DNA from: Bacteroidales bacterium
GTDB lineage: Bacteria; Bacteroidota; Bacteroidia; Bacteroidales; UBA932
Reading direction: 5' to 3'
NCBI GenBank assembly: GCA_016287075.1
Contig: JAEEVC010000030.1
Span: 1 to 33,671 of the forward strand
Length of the DNA stretch: 33,671 nt
Part shown: positions 26,113-33,671 of the stretch, piece after piece
Numbering within the stretch: the first letter of the stretch is position 1
Layout: every line of letters starts with the position of its first letter
Made by a program: the position numbers and the translations under genes
The notes under the pieces: generated by a model
Told to the model about the DNA's origin: nothing
What the model saw: only the letters and a program-made list of their open reading frames with translations
Databases searched by the model: none

Positions 26113-27750
26113 CTACAGCCCCTCGTACCCGGTCGCGATGCGGTCGGCCGTGTAACGGTGGCGGACGCCGGAGGTCGGGACGGTCTGTGTGGCGACGACG
26201 CGCCAGCCGGTGGCCTCGGACGGCTTTACACCGGGAATGGAGACGGTCCAGAAGTGGAGGCAGTCCTGCATATACGCGGTATTGGTAATGCCGCGGCCGT
26301 TTTCATTGATGAAGAAGGAATAGGCATACCAGTCGCGCTGGGGCCGGGTGACGCGGCGCATCGGCCAGGTCTTCCCGTCCATTTCCAGAACGACCTCCCA
26401 GTTGCGGTCATCATCGTACCAGACGGTCGCGACAAAGCAGTCGCGAAGGTCCTCTTCCCACTTGTATTCAATGCCCCTCCCGCCTGTATATGAGGCGTTT
26501 CCATCATAGACGCGGAGCTGGAAGGATTCGCTCCGGCGCGTGAACTTGGGCTGCCAGTCATAGAGGCACGCGCCCTTGACCTCGTAAGCGGCATAGCCGA
26601 GCGGCGTCCCGTCGACGCAGGTATTGCTGTGCCACCATGCGCCGCAGACGGCCCCGTGGATGTGCTCCATCACCGGCTGGCCACCGGCAGTGACATGCTT
26701 CTGGTGGTAATACATTTCCGGATAATGGGTATGGCCGATCATCAGGTGGGCCTCCCGAAATCCGGCAAGCATGTCGAGGACGGCGCCGTTGTTGTAGCCG
26801 GCCTTTCCGGGCTTGTCCCCATTCAGGCCGCGGAGCGGGATATGGGCGCAGAAGACGACCATCTTGTCCGCCTTGTCCGCGACGAGGGCGAGGTCCTGCC
26901 GCAGCCATTCGACCTGCTCCGGCGTAAAGCCGCTCGTGTATTTCACCTTGGTGAAGCCCTTTTCGGGCACCGTGCCGCGGCCGGTGTAATAGACATTGTC
27001 CATGACGACGAAATGGACCTTGCCGCGGTCGAAGCTGTAGTCAGTCGGGCCGAAATGCCGGACGAAATTGGTCGCCGCGCCGTAATCGTCGTAATAGGAA
27101 TTGTAATGGTCGTGGTTGCCGATGACCTGGAAGATGGGCAGATAGCCGTCCTGGCCGTCCCTGATGGCCACATCCGACATGATCTCCCGCATCGGCTGCC
27201 AGTCGTTCTGGTCGTCGTAGATGATGTCGCCGAGGGTCATGGCATAGACGTTCTTCCACTTCCCGCCGGCGATCTTCCCGTCGATGTATTCCCTGAGGTC
27301 CGGCATCGTCTCGGTCCGGAAGCGCTCGACGTCGCTCAGCAGCTGGCACTGCGGGTCGGCGAGCATGATCATCGTGAAGTCCTCTTCATCGCGGTCGAGC
27401 CGCTTCAGCACGAAGTCGTGGCGCGCGAAGGCCATCCCCGGGGTATGACCGGCATAGAACGCAGGGGTGTGCCCTTTCTCCGAGAGCGCGATCTCATAGG
27501 CGGAAGGCGTTGTGTATGAGACGGTCCGGCAACGCGGATCGGCCTTCATCTGATAGACGCCGTTCCGGTCGGTCACCACGAACTTGAAGCCGTCCGTCAC
27601 CGCGACGCCGGGAATCCCCCGCCCCGTTTCCGCGTCCGTTATCACACCCGCGAGGTCGTTCCCCCGCAGGATCCGGGTTCCCCCGATTTTCTCCGCCGAA
27701 GCCCCGCCGGCGACAAGCAGCAGCACCGCTGCCAGGACCATTTTCTTCAT
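26113..27750 (-). CDS. Secreted calcineurin-like phosphoesterase
   Basis: Encodes 545 residues from the ATG at 27750 (MKKMVLAAVLLLVAGGASA), which gives a normal type I signal peptide cut before EKIGG; an earlier in-frame ATG at 27798 lies upstream of the promoter. An N-terminal beta domain (GIPGVAVTDGFKFVVTDRNGVYQ) leads into the catalytic domain with MLADPQC, LGDIIYD, GNHDH, CAHIP and GHTHYP, then a C-terminal beta domain (GNASYTGGRGIEYKW, FVATVWYDDDRNW). It is a paralogue of the C-terminal part of the larger lipoprotein next to it, without the fimbrillin-like and middle domains. Probably periplasmic. Its substrate is unknown; relatives act on phosphoesters from nucleotides, lipids or cell-wall material. 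Confidence 0.9.
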   Translation of the reverse strand: MKKMVLAAVLLLVAGGASAEKIGGTRILRGNDLAGVITDAETGRGIPGVAVTDGFKFVVTDRNGVYQMKADPRCRTVSYTTPSAYEIALSEKGHTPAFYAGHTPGMAFARHDFVLKRLDRDEEDFTMIMLADPQCQLLSDVERFRTETMPDLREYIDGKIAGGKWKNVYAMTLGDIIYDDQNDWQPMREIMSDVAIRDGQDGYLPIFQVIGNHDHYNSYYDDYGAATNFVRHFGPTDYSFDRGKVHFVVMDNVYYTGRGTVPEKGFTKVKYTSGFTPEQVEWLRQDLALVADKADKMVVFCAHIPLRGLNGDKPGKAGYNNGAVLDMLAGFREAHLMIGHTHYPEMYYHQKHVTAGGQPVMEHIHGAVCGAWWHSNTCVDGTPLGYAAYEVKGACLYDWQPKFTRRSESFQLRVYDGNASYTGGRGIEYKWEEDLRDCFVATVWYDDDRNWEVVLEMDGKTWPMRRVTRPQRDWYAYSFFINENGRGITNTAYMQDCLHFWTVSIPGVKPSEATGWRVVATQTVPTSGVRHRYTADRIATGYEGL

Positions 27751-27769
27751 CTGACTTATAATTTGTATG

Positions 27770-27798
27770 CAAAAATACGCTTTTTCATCGATGTTCAA
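27770..27798 (-). promoter_or_regulatory. Promoter of the secreted phosphoesterase gene
   Basis: On the minus strand TTG (27798-27796), 18 bp, then TATTTTTG (27777-27770), within the AAAAGCGTATTTTTG block shared with the paralogue's promoter. The ATG lies 19 bp further. Confidence 0.65.
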
Positions 27799-27830
27799 TA
27801 GGAAAACGTGGTAAATTGCGAAAAAAACCG

Positions 27831-27838
27831 TACCTTAG
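27831..27838 (+). promoter_or_regulatory. Possible -7 element of the hydrogenase operon
   Basis: TACCTTAG at 27831-27838 is one base from TAnnTTTG and lies 29 bp before the hydB start. The -33 element is not clear, and no redox-regulator site is recognised. Confidence 0.35.
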
Positions 27839-27867
27839 AGCCCCGAAAAAAACCAATCGAAACAAGC

Positions 27868-29772
27868 ATGAAAATCGTCTCTGCTGAAGCCTTGGAAGCG
27901 CTCCGACAGGAAGCCGTCAAGGCACTCTCCATCCGGGAAGAGAGCAACCGCTCCGATTCAGCGGCCGCCTCGGGCCTGGAGAAGGGTACGCCCCACATGC
28001 AGATCCTCTGCTGCGGCGGTACCGGCTGCAAAGCCTCCGAAAGCGCGAAGATCGTCCAGGAGTTCCACAACGCCCTCGAGGCACACGGCATCGCCGACCG
28101 CGTCGAAGTGGTCGTCCCCGGCTGCTTCGGGTTCTGCGAGAAAGGCCCCATCGTGAAGATCATCCCGGACAACACGTTCTATACTTCCGTCCGCCCGTCC
28201 GACGTCGGTGAAATCGTCACGTCCCATATCATCGGCGGCGAAAAGGTCGAGCGCCTGCTGTACCAGGATCCCGGCACGGGAGCCCATATCAGCGACTCCA
28301 AGCACATGAATTTCTACCGCAAGCAGATGCGCGTCGCGCTCCGCAACTGCGGTTTCATCAATCCGGAAGACATCCGGGAATACATCGCCCGCGACGGCTA
28401 CAAGGCCCTGGCCGATTCCCTGAAGCGGGACAGCCTCGCGGTCCTTGCGGACATCAAGGCCTCCGGCCTGCGCGGCCGCGGCGGCGCCGGCTTCCCGACC
28501 GGCGTGAAGTGGGAGATCGCCCGCAAGTTCGACGCGCCCGACAAGTACGTCGTCTGCAACGCCGATGAAGGCGACCCGGGCGCGTTCATGGACCGTTCCA
28601 TCATGGAAGGCGACCCGAACTCGGTCATCGAAGCCATGATGATCTGCGGTTACTGCATCAACGCCCACCACGGCCTCATCTATATCCGCGCGGAATACCC
28701 GCTCGCGGTCGAGCGCCTCAAGATCGCCATCGCCCAGGCCCGGGAATACGGCCTCCTCGGCGAGAACATCCTCGGTTCCGGCTTCGACTTCGACATCCAG
28801 ATCCGCTACGGCGCCGGCGCCTTCGTCTGCGGCGAGGAAACCGCCCTCATCCACTCGATGGAAGGCAAGCGCGGTGAGCCGACGCTCAAGCCGCCGTTCC
28901 CGGCCGAGGCCGGCTATTTCGGCCGCCCGACCAACGTCAACAACGTGGAAACACTTGCCAATGTGCCCGTTATCCTGACGAAGGGACCCCAGTGGTTCGC
29001 TTCCATCGGCACGGAGAAATCCAAGGGGACGAAGGTCTTCGCCCTCGCCGGCAAGATCAACAACGTGGGCCTCATCGAGGTTCCGATGGGCACGACCCTC
29101 CGCGAGATCATCTACGACATCGGCGGCGGCGTCAAGAACGGCAAGAAGTTCAAGGCCGTCCAGACGGGCGGTCCCTCCGGCGGCTGCCTGACGGAGAAGC
29201 ACCTCGACATCCCGATCGACTACGAGAGCCTCGCCGCGGCCGGCTCCATGATGGGTTCCGGCGGCATGATCGTCATGGACGAGGACGACTGCATGGTCTC
29301 CGTGGCCAAGTTCTTCCTCGAATTCACCGTGGGCGAATCCTGCGGCAAGTGCACGCCCTGCCGCATCGGCAACAAGCGGATGCTCGAGATCCTCGACCGG
29401 ATCACCGAAGGCCGCGGCAAGGAAGAGGACATCGAGAAACTCGAGACCCTCGCGAAGGTCATCAAGGACACGGCCCTCTGCGGCCTCGGCCAGACCTCCC
29501 CGAACCCGGTCCTCTCCACCCTCGCCAATTTCCGCGAGGAATACGAGGAGCACGTGCGCGACCATGTCTGCCGCGCCCACAAGTGCAAGGCCCTCCTCAC
29601 CTACTCGATCGACCCGGTGCTCTGCAAGGGCTGCAGCGCCTGCGCCCGCGGCTGCCCCGCGGAAGCGATCGTCGGCGAAGTCCGGAAACCGTTCGTCATC
29701 AATCCCGAAAAGTGCATCCGCTGCGGCATGTGCCTGTCCCGGTGCAAGTTCGGAGCCATTAACGTAATCTAA
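27868..29772 (+). CDS. hydB: [FeFe]-hydrogenase NADH-binding subunit, NuoF-like
   Basis: Encodes 634 residues from the ATG at 27868. Residues about 45-120 form a thioredoxin-like [2Fe-2S] domain (Cys49, Cys54, Cys86, Cys90). The NuoF core has the FMN/NADH-binding GLRGRGGAGFPTGVKW and NADEGDPGAFMDR, then the [4Fe-4S] motif ESCGKCTPCRIGNKRML. The C-terminus has two ferredoxin-type clusters (CKGCSACARGCP and CIRCGMCLSRCK). This order, with hydA and hydC following, is that of HydB in trimeric hydrogenases such as that of Thermotoga maritima, which couple NADH and ferredoxin to H2 by electron bifurcation. Whether this enzyme bifurcates is inferred. It acts in the cytosol. First gene of the operon, 9 bp before hydA. 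Confidence 0.93.
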   Translation: MKIVSAEALEALRQEAVKALSIREESNRSDSAAASGLEKGTPHMQILCCGGTGCKASESAKIVQEFHNALEAHGIADRVEVVVPGCFGFCEKGPIVKIIPDNTFYTSVRPSDVGEIVTSHIIGGEKVERLLYQDPGTGAHISDSKHMNFYRKQMRVALRNCGFINPEDIREYIARDGYKALADSLKRDSLAVLADIKASGLRGRGGAGFPTGVKWEIARKFDAPDKYVVCNADEGDPGAFMDRSIMEGDPNSVIEAMMICGYCINAHHGLIYIRAEYPLAVERLKIAIAQAREYGLLGENILGSGFDFDIQIRYGAGAFVCGEETALIHSMEGKRGEPTLKPPFPAEAGYFGRPTNVNNVETLANVPVILTKGPQWFASIGTEKSKGTKVFALAGKINNVGLIEVPMGTTLREIIYDIGGGVKNGKKFKAVQTGGPSGGCLTEKHLDIPIDYESLAAAGSMMGSGGMIVMDEDDCMVSVAKFFLEFTVGESCGKCTPCRIGNKRMLEILDRITEGRGKEEDIEKLETLAKVIKDTALCGLGQTSPNPVLSTLANFREEYEEHVRDHVCRAHKCKALLTYSIDPVLCKGCSACARGCPAEAIVGEVRKPFVINPEKCIRCGMCLSRCKFGAINVI

Positions 29773-29781
29773 GTCCGCCCC

Positions 29782-31542
29782 ATGGAGAACATGATCAACC
29801 TTACGATAGACAACAGGCCCGTCAGCGTACCCAGGGGGACGACGGTCCTGGATGCAGCGAAAAGCGTCGGGATCAGCATCCCGGCCCTGTGCCACATCGA
29901 CCTCAAGGGCACCTGCGTCAAGAATACCCCCGCGTCCTGCCGCATCTGCGTGGTGGAGGTGGAAGGCCGCCGCAACCTGGCCCCTTCCTGCGCCACGATG
30001 GTGACGGAAGGCATGGTCGTCAAGACCAATTCGGCCCGCGTGGTCCGCGCCCGCAAGACGGTGGCGGAACTCATCCTCTCGGACCATCCCAACGACTGCC
30101 TCACCTGCCCCAAGTGCAATGACTGCGAGCTCCAGAAGCTCGTGACGCGCTTCAACATCCGCGAAATGCCCTTCAAGGGCGAGCAGTCCGAGCGCAAGAA
30201 GGAAGTGACCGCCGCCATCACCCGCAACATGGACAAGTGCATCCTCTGCCGCCGCTGCGAAAGCGTGTGCAACAACGTCCAGACGGTGGGGGTCCTCGGT
30301 GCGGTCCGCCGCGGCTTCGACACGACCATCGCCCCGACCTTCGACCGGATGTTCAAGGATACCGACTGCACCTACTGCGGCCAGTGCGTCGCGGTCTGCC
30401 CGACCGGCGCCCTGACCGAACGGGACAACACCGACCGCCTGCTGGACGACCTCTGCAACCCGGACAAGATCGTCATCGCCCAGCCCGCGCCGGCCGTGCG
30501 TGTCGCCCTCGGCGAGGAATTCGGCATGGAGCCCGGCTCCATCGTCACCGGCAAACTGGCGACCGCCCTCCGCTACCTCGGTTTCGACCACGTGTTCGAC
30601 ACGGACTTCGCCGCCGACCTGACCATCATGGAAGAGGGTGCGGAAATCCTCCACCGCCTCAAGGCGTTCCTGGGCGGGGACAAGAGCGTGAAGCTCCCGA
30701 TCATGACGTCCTGCTGCCCGGCCTGGGTGAATTTCTACGAGCACAATTATCCGGACCTCCTGGACTATCCGTCCTCCGCGAAGTCCCCGGCCCAGATGTT
30801 CGGCGCCATCGCCAAGACCTACTGGGCCCAGAAGATGGGCATCCCGCGCGAGAAACTCGTCGTCGTATCCATCATGCCCTGCCTCGCCAAGAAGTACGAG
30901 TGCGAGCGGCCCGAGTTCGCCGTCGACGGCAATCCCGATGTGGACTATTCCCTCTCCACCCGCGAGCTGGCGCGCCTGATCAAGCGCTCCAACATCGACT
31001 TCAAGTCCCTGCCCGACAGCGATTTCGATGCGCCGCTCGGCGAGAGCTCCGGTGCCGGTGCCATCTTCGGCGCGACCGGCGGTGTGATGGAGGCGGCCCT
31101 CCGCACCGTCTATGAAGTCTATACCGGCAAGACCCTCCCCCGCCTCGAATTCACGGCGGTCCGCGGTCTCGAGGGGATCAAGGAGGCGACCATCGACCTC
31201 GGCGGCTTCCCGCTGAAAGTCTGCGTCGCGCATACGCTCGGCAACGCCCGGCTGCTGATGGACAAGCTCCGCGCCGGGGAACTGGACTACCACGTGGTCG
31301 AAATCATGGCCTGCCCGGGCGGCTGCATCGGCGGCGCCGGCCAGCCGTACCACCACGGCAACATCGAAATCCTCCAGGCCCGTGCGAAGGCCATCTACCG
31401 CGAGGACGAAGGCAAGCCCGTCCGCAAGAGCCATGAGAACCCCGATATCCAGAAACTGTACGCGGAATTCCTGGGAGAACCGCTGGGCGAGCGCTCCGAA
31501 CGGCTCCTGCACACCTGTTACTACGATAAAAGCATCAAGTAG
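29782..31542 (+). CDS. hydA: [FeFe]-hydrogenase catalytic subunit
   Basis: Encodes 586 residues. An N-terminal [2Fe-2S] domain (Cys37, 53, 56, 70) is followed by a His-ligated [4Fe-4S] site (His102, Cys106, 109, 115) and two ferredoxin-type clusters (Cys153-163 and Cys196-206). The H-cluster motifs are complete: TSCCPAW at 309-315 with the proton-relay Cys312, MPCLAKKYE at 365-373, and MACPGGCIGG at 509-518. It catalyses reversible H2 formation from protons; electrons come through HydB and HydC. No further C-terminal domain is present, which fits the group A3 trimer form. An ATG three codons later is also possible as start. hydC begins 2 bp after the stop. Confidence 0.95.
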   Translation: MENMINLTIDNRPVSVPRGTTVLDAAKSVGISIPALCHIDLKGTCVKNTPASCRICVVEVEGRRNLAPSCATMVTEGMVVKTNSARVVRARKTVAELILSDHPNDCLTCPKCNDCELQKLVTRFNIREMPFKGEQSERKKEVTAAITRNMDKCILCRRCESVCNNVQTVGVLGAVRRGFDTTIAPTFDRMFKDTDCTYCGQCVAVCPTGALTERDNTDRLLDDLCNPDKIVIAQPAPAVRVALGEEFGMEPGSIVTGKLATALRYLGFDHVFDTDFAADLTIMEEGAEILHRLKAFLGGDKSVKLPIMTSCCPAWVNFYEHNYPDLLDYPSSAKSPAQMFGAIAKTYWAQKMGIPREKLVVVSIMPCLAKKYECERPEFAVDGNPDVDYSLSTRELARLIKRSNIDFKSLPDSDFDAPLGESSGAGAIFGATGGVMEAALRTVYEVYTGKTLPRLEFTAVRGLEGIKEATIDLGGFPLKVCVAHTLGNARLLMDKLRAGELDYHVVEIMACPGGCIGGAGQPYHHGNIEILQARAKAIYREDEGKPVRKSHENPDIQKLYAEFLGEPLGERSERLLHTCYYDKSIK

Positions 31543-31544
31543 CC

Positions 31545-32024
31545 ATGAGTGAGATCAAAGTATCCTGCGAGGCCCTCCGCAAGGTGGAGGAAATCTGCCA
31601 GCAATTCAACAACGATCCGGGAGAGCTGATCTCCATCCTGCATGCCTGCCAGAACCAGCTGGGCTACCTGCCGGAGGCCGTACAGCGCGTGATCGCCCGG
31701 CAACTGGGCATCCCCGCGTCCAAGGTATATGGTGTCGTGACGTTCTACTCCTTCTTCTCGATGGTACCGAAGGGGAAATATCCCGTTTCGGTGTGCCTCG
31801 GCACCGCCTGCTATGTCCGCGGTTCCGACAAGGTGCTGGAGGAATTCAAGCGCGTGCTCGGCATCGAGGTCGGTGAGACGACGCCCGACGGGAAGTTCTC
31901 CCTGGACTGCCTCCGCTGCGTGGGTGCCTGCGGCCTTGCGCCGGTGGCCACCATCGGCGAGAAGGTCTATGGCCGCCTGAACCCGTCCGACATCAAGAAG
32001 ATCGTCGCCGAGTTCGAGGATTGA
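31545..32024 (+). CDS. hydC: [FeFe]-hydrogenase subunit, NuoE-like [2Fe-2S] protein
   Basis: Encodes 159 residues, the usual length for NuoE-like proteins. A helical N-terminus (ISILHACQNQLGYLPEAV) and VYGVVTFYSFF precede a thioredoxin-like domain whose [2Fe-2S] cluster is held by Cys84, Cys89, Cys125 and Cys129 (CLGTACYVRG and CLRCVGACGLAP). In HydABC complexes this subunit pairs with HydB. The gene starts 2 bp after hydA, and its TGA stop shares one base with the hydF ATG. Gene order here is hydB-hydA-hydC-hydF. Confidence 0.93.
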   Translation: MSEIKVSCEALRKVEEICQQFNNDPGELISILHACQNQLGYLPEAVQRVIARQLGIPASKVYGVVTFYSFFSMVPKGKYPVSVCLGTACYVRGSDKVLEEFKRVLGIEVGETTPDGKFSLDCLRCVGACGLAPVATIGEKVYGRLNPSDIKKIVAEFED

Positions 32025-33253
32025 TGCAGATCGCTTTTTTCGGCGCCACCAACAGCGGAAAATCCTCCCTGGTCAACGCCCTGGCCGGACAGCAGGTCTC
32101 CCTTGTCAGCCCCCTGCCGGGGACGACGACCGACCCCGTCCGCAAACGGATCGAGTTGCCGGGGCTTGGAGCATGTACCCTCGTCGACACCGCCGGGTAT
32201 GGTGATGAAGGAGCGTTAGGCGCAGAGCGTGAACGACTTACACGCGGCGTCATCGACGCGACCGACCTTGCCGTGCTGCTGCGCTCCGGCCACCCGGCGG
32301 ACGACCGGTGGGAGGGTCTGCTGCACACGGCCGAAGTGCCGACGGTCGTTGTCGACCGGACCGGCGGCAGAAACGGTGCCGGTACCCCGGAGGGATATAC
32401 CCCCTGGCAAGCCGGGGAACTGGAATCCCTCCTCGGACGGATTGCGGAAGCGGCACCCAGGGAGGAAAGGCGCTTCCTTACCGGCGGCCTGGTGAAGCCG
32501 GGCGATACCGTGCTGCTCGTGATGCCCCAGGACAGCGAGGCGCCCAAAGGACGCATCATCCTGCCGCAGGTGCAGGTGCTCCGCGAACTGCTGGACCGCG
32601 GCTGCGTCCCGCATTGCTGCACGCCGGAAAGCCTCCCGGCCGCATGGACGGGACTCCGCGCCGCTCCCGCCCTGGTCATCACGGACTCCCAGGCGTTCAA
32701 AACGGTGAATGCCGCTATCCCACAGGAAGTTCCGCTCACCTCCTTCTCCGTGCTCCTGGCCGGCGCGAAAGGCGACATCCGCACCTTCATCCGGGGGGCG
32801 GAAGCCATCGACACACTCCGGCCGGGCGACCGCGTCCTGATCGCCGAAGCCTGCACGCACGTCCCGGACACGGAAGACATCGGCCGGGTCAAAATCCCCA
32901 CCCTGCTGCAGAAAAAGGTGAGCATGGCTTTCCGCGGCAGGCAGGTGGCGGCCGAGGGACAGGCTTCATCCGCCGGGGCATCGGCTGACGGGCAAGCTGT
33001 CCCCGCCCTTGACGAACAGGCCACTTCCGGCGAGGCCGGTCGTCTCCGCATCGAAATAGCGGCGGGAAATGGCTTCCCGGAAGATCTCGCCCCGTACCGG
33101 CTCATCATCCATTGCGGCGCATGCGTAGCCACCGCCGCCCTGGTACGCTCCCGCATGCGGAAAGCGCTTCTCGCGGGCGTCCCCATCACCAACTACGGCA
33201 TCGCCCTCGCCCATCTCCACGGCATCCTCCCCCGCATCGCACTGCCCGAATAA
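32024..33253 (+). CDS. hydF: [FeFe]-hydrogenase maturation GTPase HydF
   Basis: Encodes 409 residues from the ATG at 32024. The GTPase domain has the P-loop GATNSGKSS (7-15), switch I PGTTTDP and G3 DTAGYGDEG, but at the usual NKxD position the protein reads DRTG (residues 111-114, in VVVDRTGG). The dimerisation domain has APKGRIILPQVQ and LVITDSQAF. The cluster domain has EACTH (Cys277, His279), EDIGRVKIP and HCGAC (His363, Cys364, Cys367). The gap between CTH and HC is 83 residues rather than about 44-53, because of an Ala/Gly/Ser-rich insertion around 303-340. HydF carries the 2Fe precursor made by HydE and HydG and passes it to HydA; hydE and hydG are not in the window. Confidence 0.93.
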   Translation: MQIAFFGATNSGKSSLVNALAGQQVSLVSPLPGTTTDPVRKRIELPGLGACTLVDTAGYGDEGALGAERERLTRGVIDATDLAVLLRSGHPADDRWEGLLHTAEVPTVVVDRTGGRNGAGTPEGYTPWQAGELESLLGRIAEAAPREERRFLTGGLVKPGDTVLLVMPQDSEAPKGRIILPQVQVLRELLDRGCVPHCCTPESLPAAWTGLRAAPALVITDSQAFKTVNAAIPQEVPLTSFSVLLAGAKGDIRTFIRGAEAIDTLRPGDRVLIAEACTHVPDTEDIGRVKIPTLLQKKVSMAFRGRQVAAEGQASSAGASADGQAVPALDEQATSGEAGRLRIEIAAGNGFPEDLAPYRLIIHCGACVATAALVRSRMRKALLAGVPITNYGIALAHLHGILPRIALPE

Positions 33254-33360
33254 ACGCGCCTGCGTTGATATTTGCCATCCGTCCGGTCCTTGACAGGTCC
33301 CCGCACCGCACCCATTACCCAGCCTTCCGATGGCCAGCAAGAATTCCCCCAGAACGGTCC

Positions 33361-33671
33361 ACTCCGGCCCGGAAATGGCCTAAAACGGGCCGGAAGCATA
33401 GACCCCACCGACACTCCGGCCCGGAAATGGCCTGATATGGGCCGGAAGCATGGGCACCGCCGACACTCCGGCCCGGAAATGGCCTAAAACGGGCCGGAAG
33501 CATAGACCCCACCGACACTCCGGCCCGGAAATGGCCTAAAACGGGCCGGAAGCATGGACCCCACCGACACTCCGGCCCGGAAATGGCCTGATATGGGCCG
33601 GAAGCATAGACCTCGCCAACACTCCGGCCCGGAAACGGCGAGAAACGGGCCGGAAGCATAGACCCCACCGA
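33361..33671. repeat. 52-bp tandem repeat array, six units, open at window end
   Basis: Units start at 33361, 33413, 33465, 33517, 33569 and 33621; the last lacks one base at the window edge. Each carries a hairpin with arms TCCGGCCCG and CGGGCCGGA around ATGGCC and an A-rich spacer. Two units change the last C to T (TGGGCC), which still pairs as G-T in RNA. There are no unique spacers. The 107 bp from hydF to the array show no gene. Confidence 0.9.

Noticed and set aside
27958..31512. A long open frame antisense to hydB and hydA
   Set aside because: Low-complexity Ala/Asp/Gly/Val composition typical of a GC-rich shadow; the sense strand encodes complete hydrogenase subunits.
33361..33671. 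Possible CRISPR array
   Set aside because: Units are contiguous and nearly identical over all 52 bp; there are no unique spacers and no cas genes.

Overview
The window is about 33.7 kb of GC-rich (about 60%) DNA from a member of the Bacteroidota, most likely order Bacteroidales and perhaps Rikenellaceae-like. Three things support this: repeated promoters of the Bacteroidota type (TTTG or TTG, about 19-22 bp, then TAnnTTTG); scarce Shine-Dalgarno sequences; and surface lipoproteins with fimbrillin-like N-terminal domains plus calcineurin-like phosphoesterases of a kind common in gut Bacteroidales. The family-level guess is an inference.

Layout. 1-3390: a Y-family DNA polymerase cut by the window edge sits head to head with a 5'-truncated Rhs core. 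The Rhs tail is AT-rich, carries a zincin-like motif, and is followed by an overlapping secreted protein that may be its immunity protein. A terminator and a promoter-led nested palindrome follow. 3391-7278: tightly packed polA - ECF-like sigma factor - rsmG operon. 7338-7642: monocistronic rpmH (L34) with clear promoter and terminator, followed by two long-arm inverted repeats. 7959-13020 (minus): orphan ABC ATPase, dnaK, CYTH protein, BamE-like lipoprotein, nadD and gmk, with a third inverted-repeat element between nadD and gmk. 13107-14108: class II fructose-bisphosphate aldolase, divergent from gmk. 14178-17553: trpS-copA. 17678-27750: secreted and surface proteins: a beta-helix (GLUG-like) lipoprotein preceded by a 47-residue ORF, an SDR oxidoreductase, and two related metallophosphoesterases, the larger carrying the same N-terminal module as the beta-helix protein. 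27868-33253: an operon for a trimeric [FeFe]-hydrogenase (NuoF-like, catalytic and NuoE-like subunits) plus the maturase HydF. 33361-33671: a 52-bp tandem repeat array of hairpin units running off the window.

How the parts fit. HydABC would join NADH and ferredoxin oxidation to H2 formation (or the reverse) in a fermentative anaerobe, and HydF acts in building the H-cluster; HydE and HydG are not in the window. The aldolase, GMP kinase, NAD synthesis, L34, TrpRS, PolA and DnaK genes are ordinary housekeeping. The most unusual points are the shared anchor module on two unrelated passengers, the HydF with an altered guanine-specificity motif and a long insertion, the PolA with no recognisable proofreading residues, the long-arm hairpin elements sharing mini-hairpin cores, and the Rhs toxin/immunity candidate.
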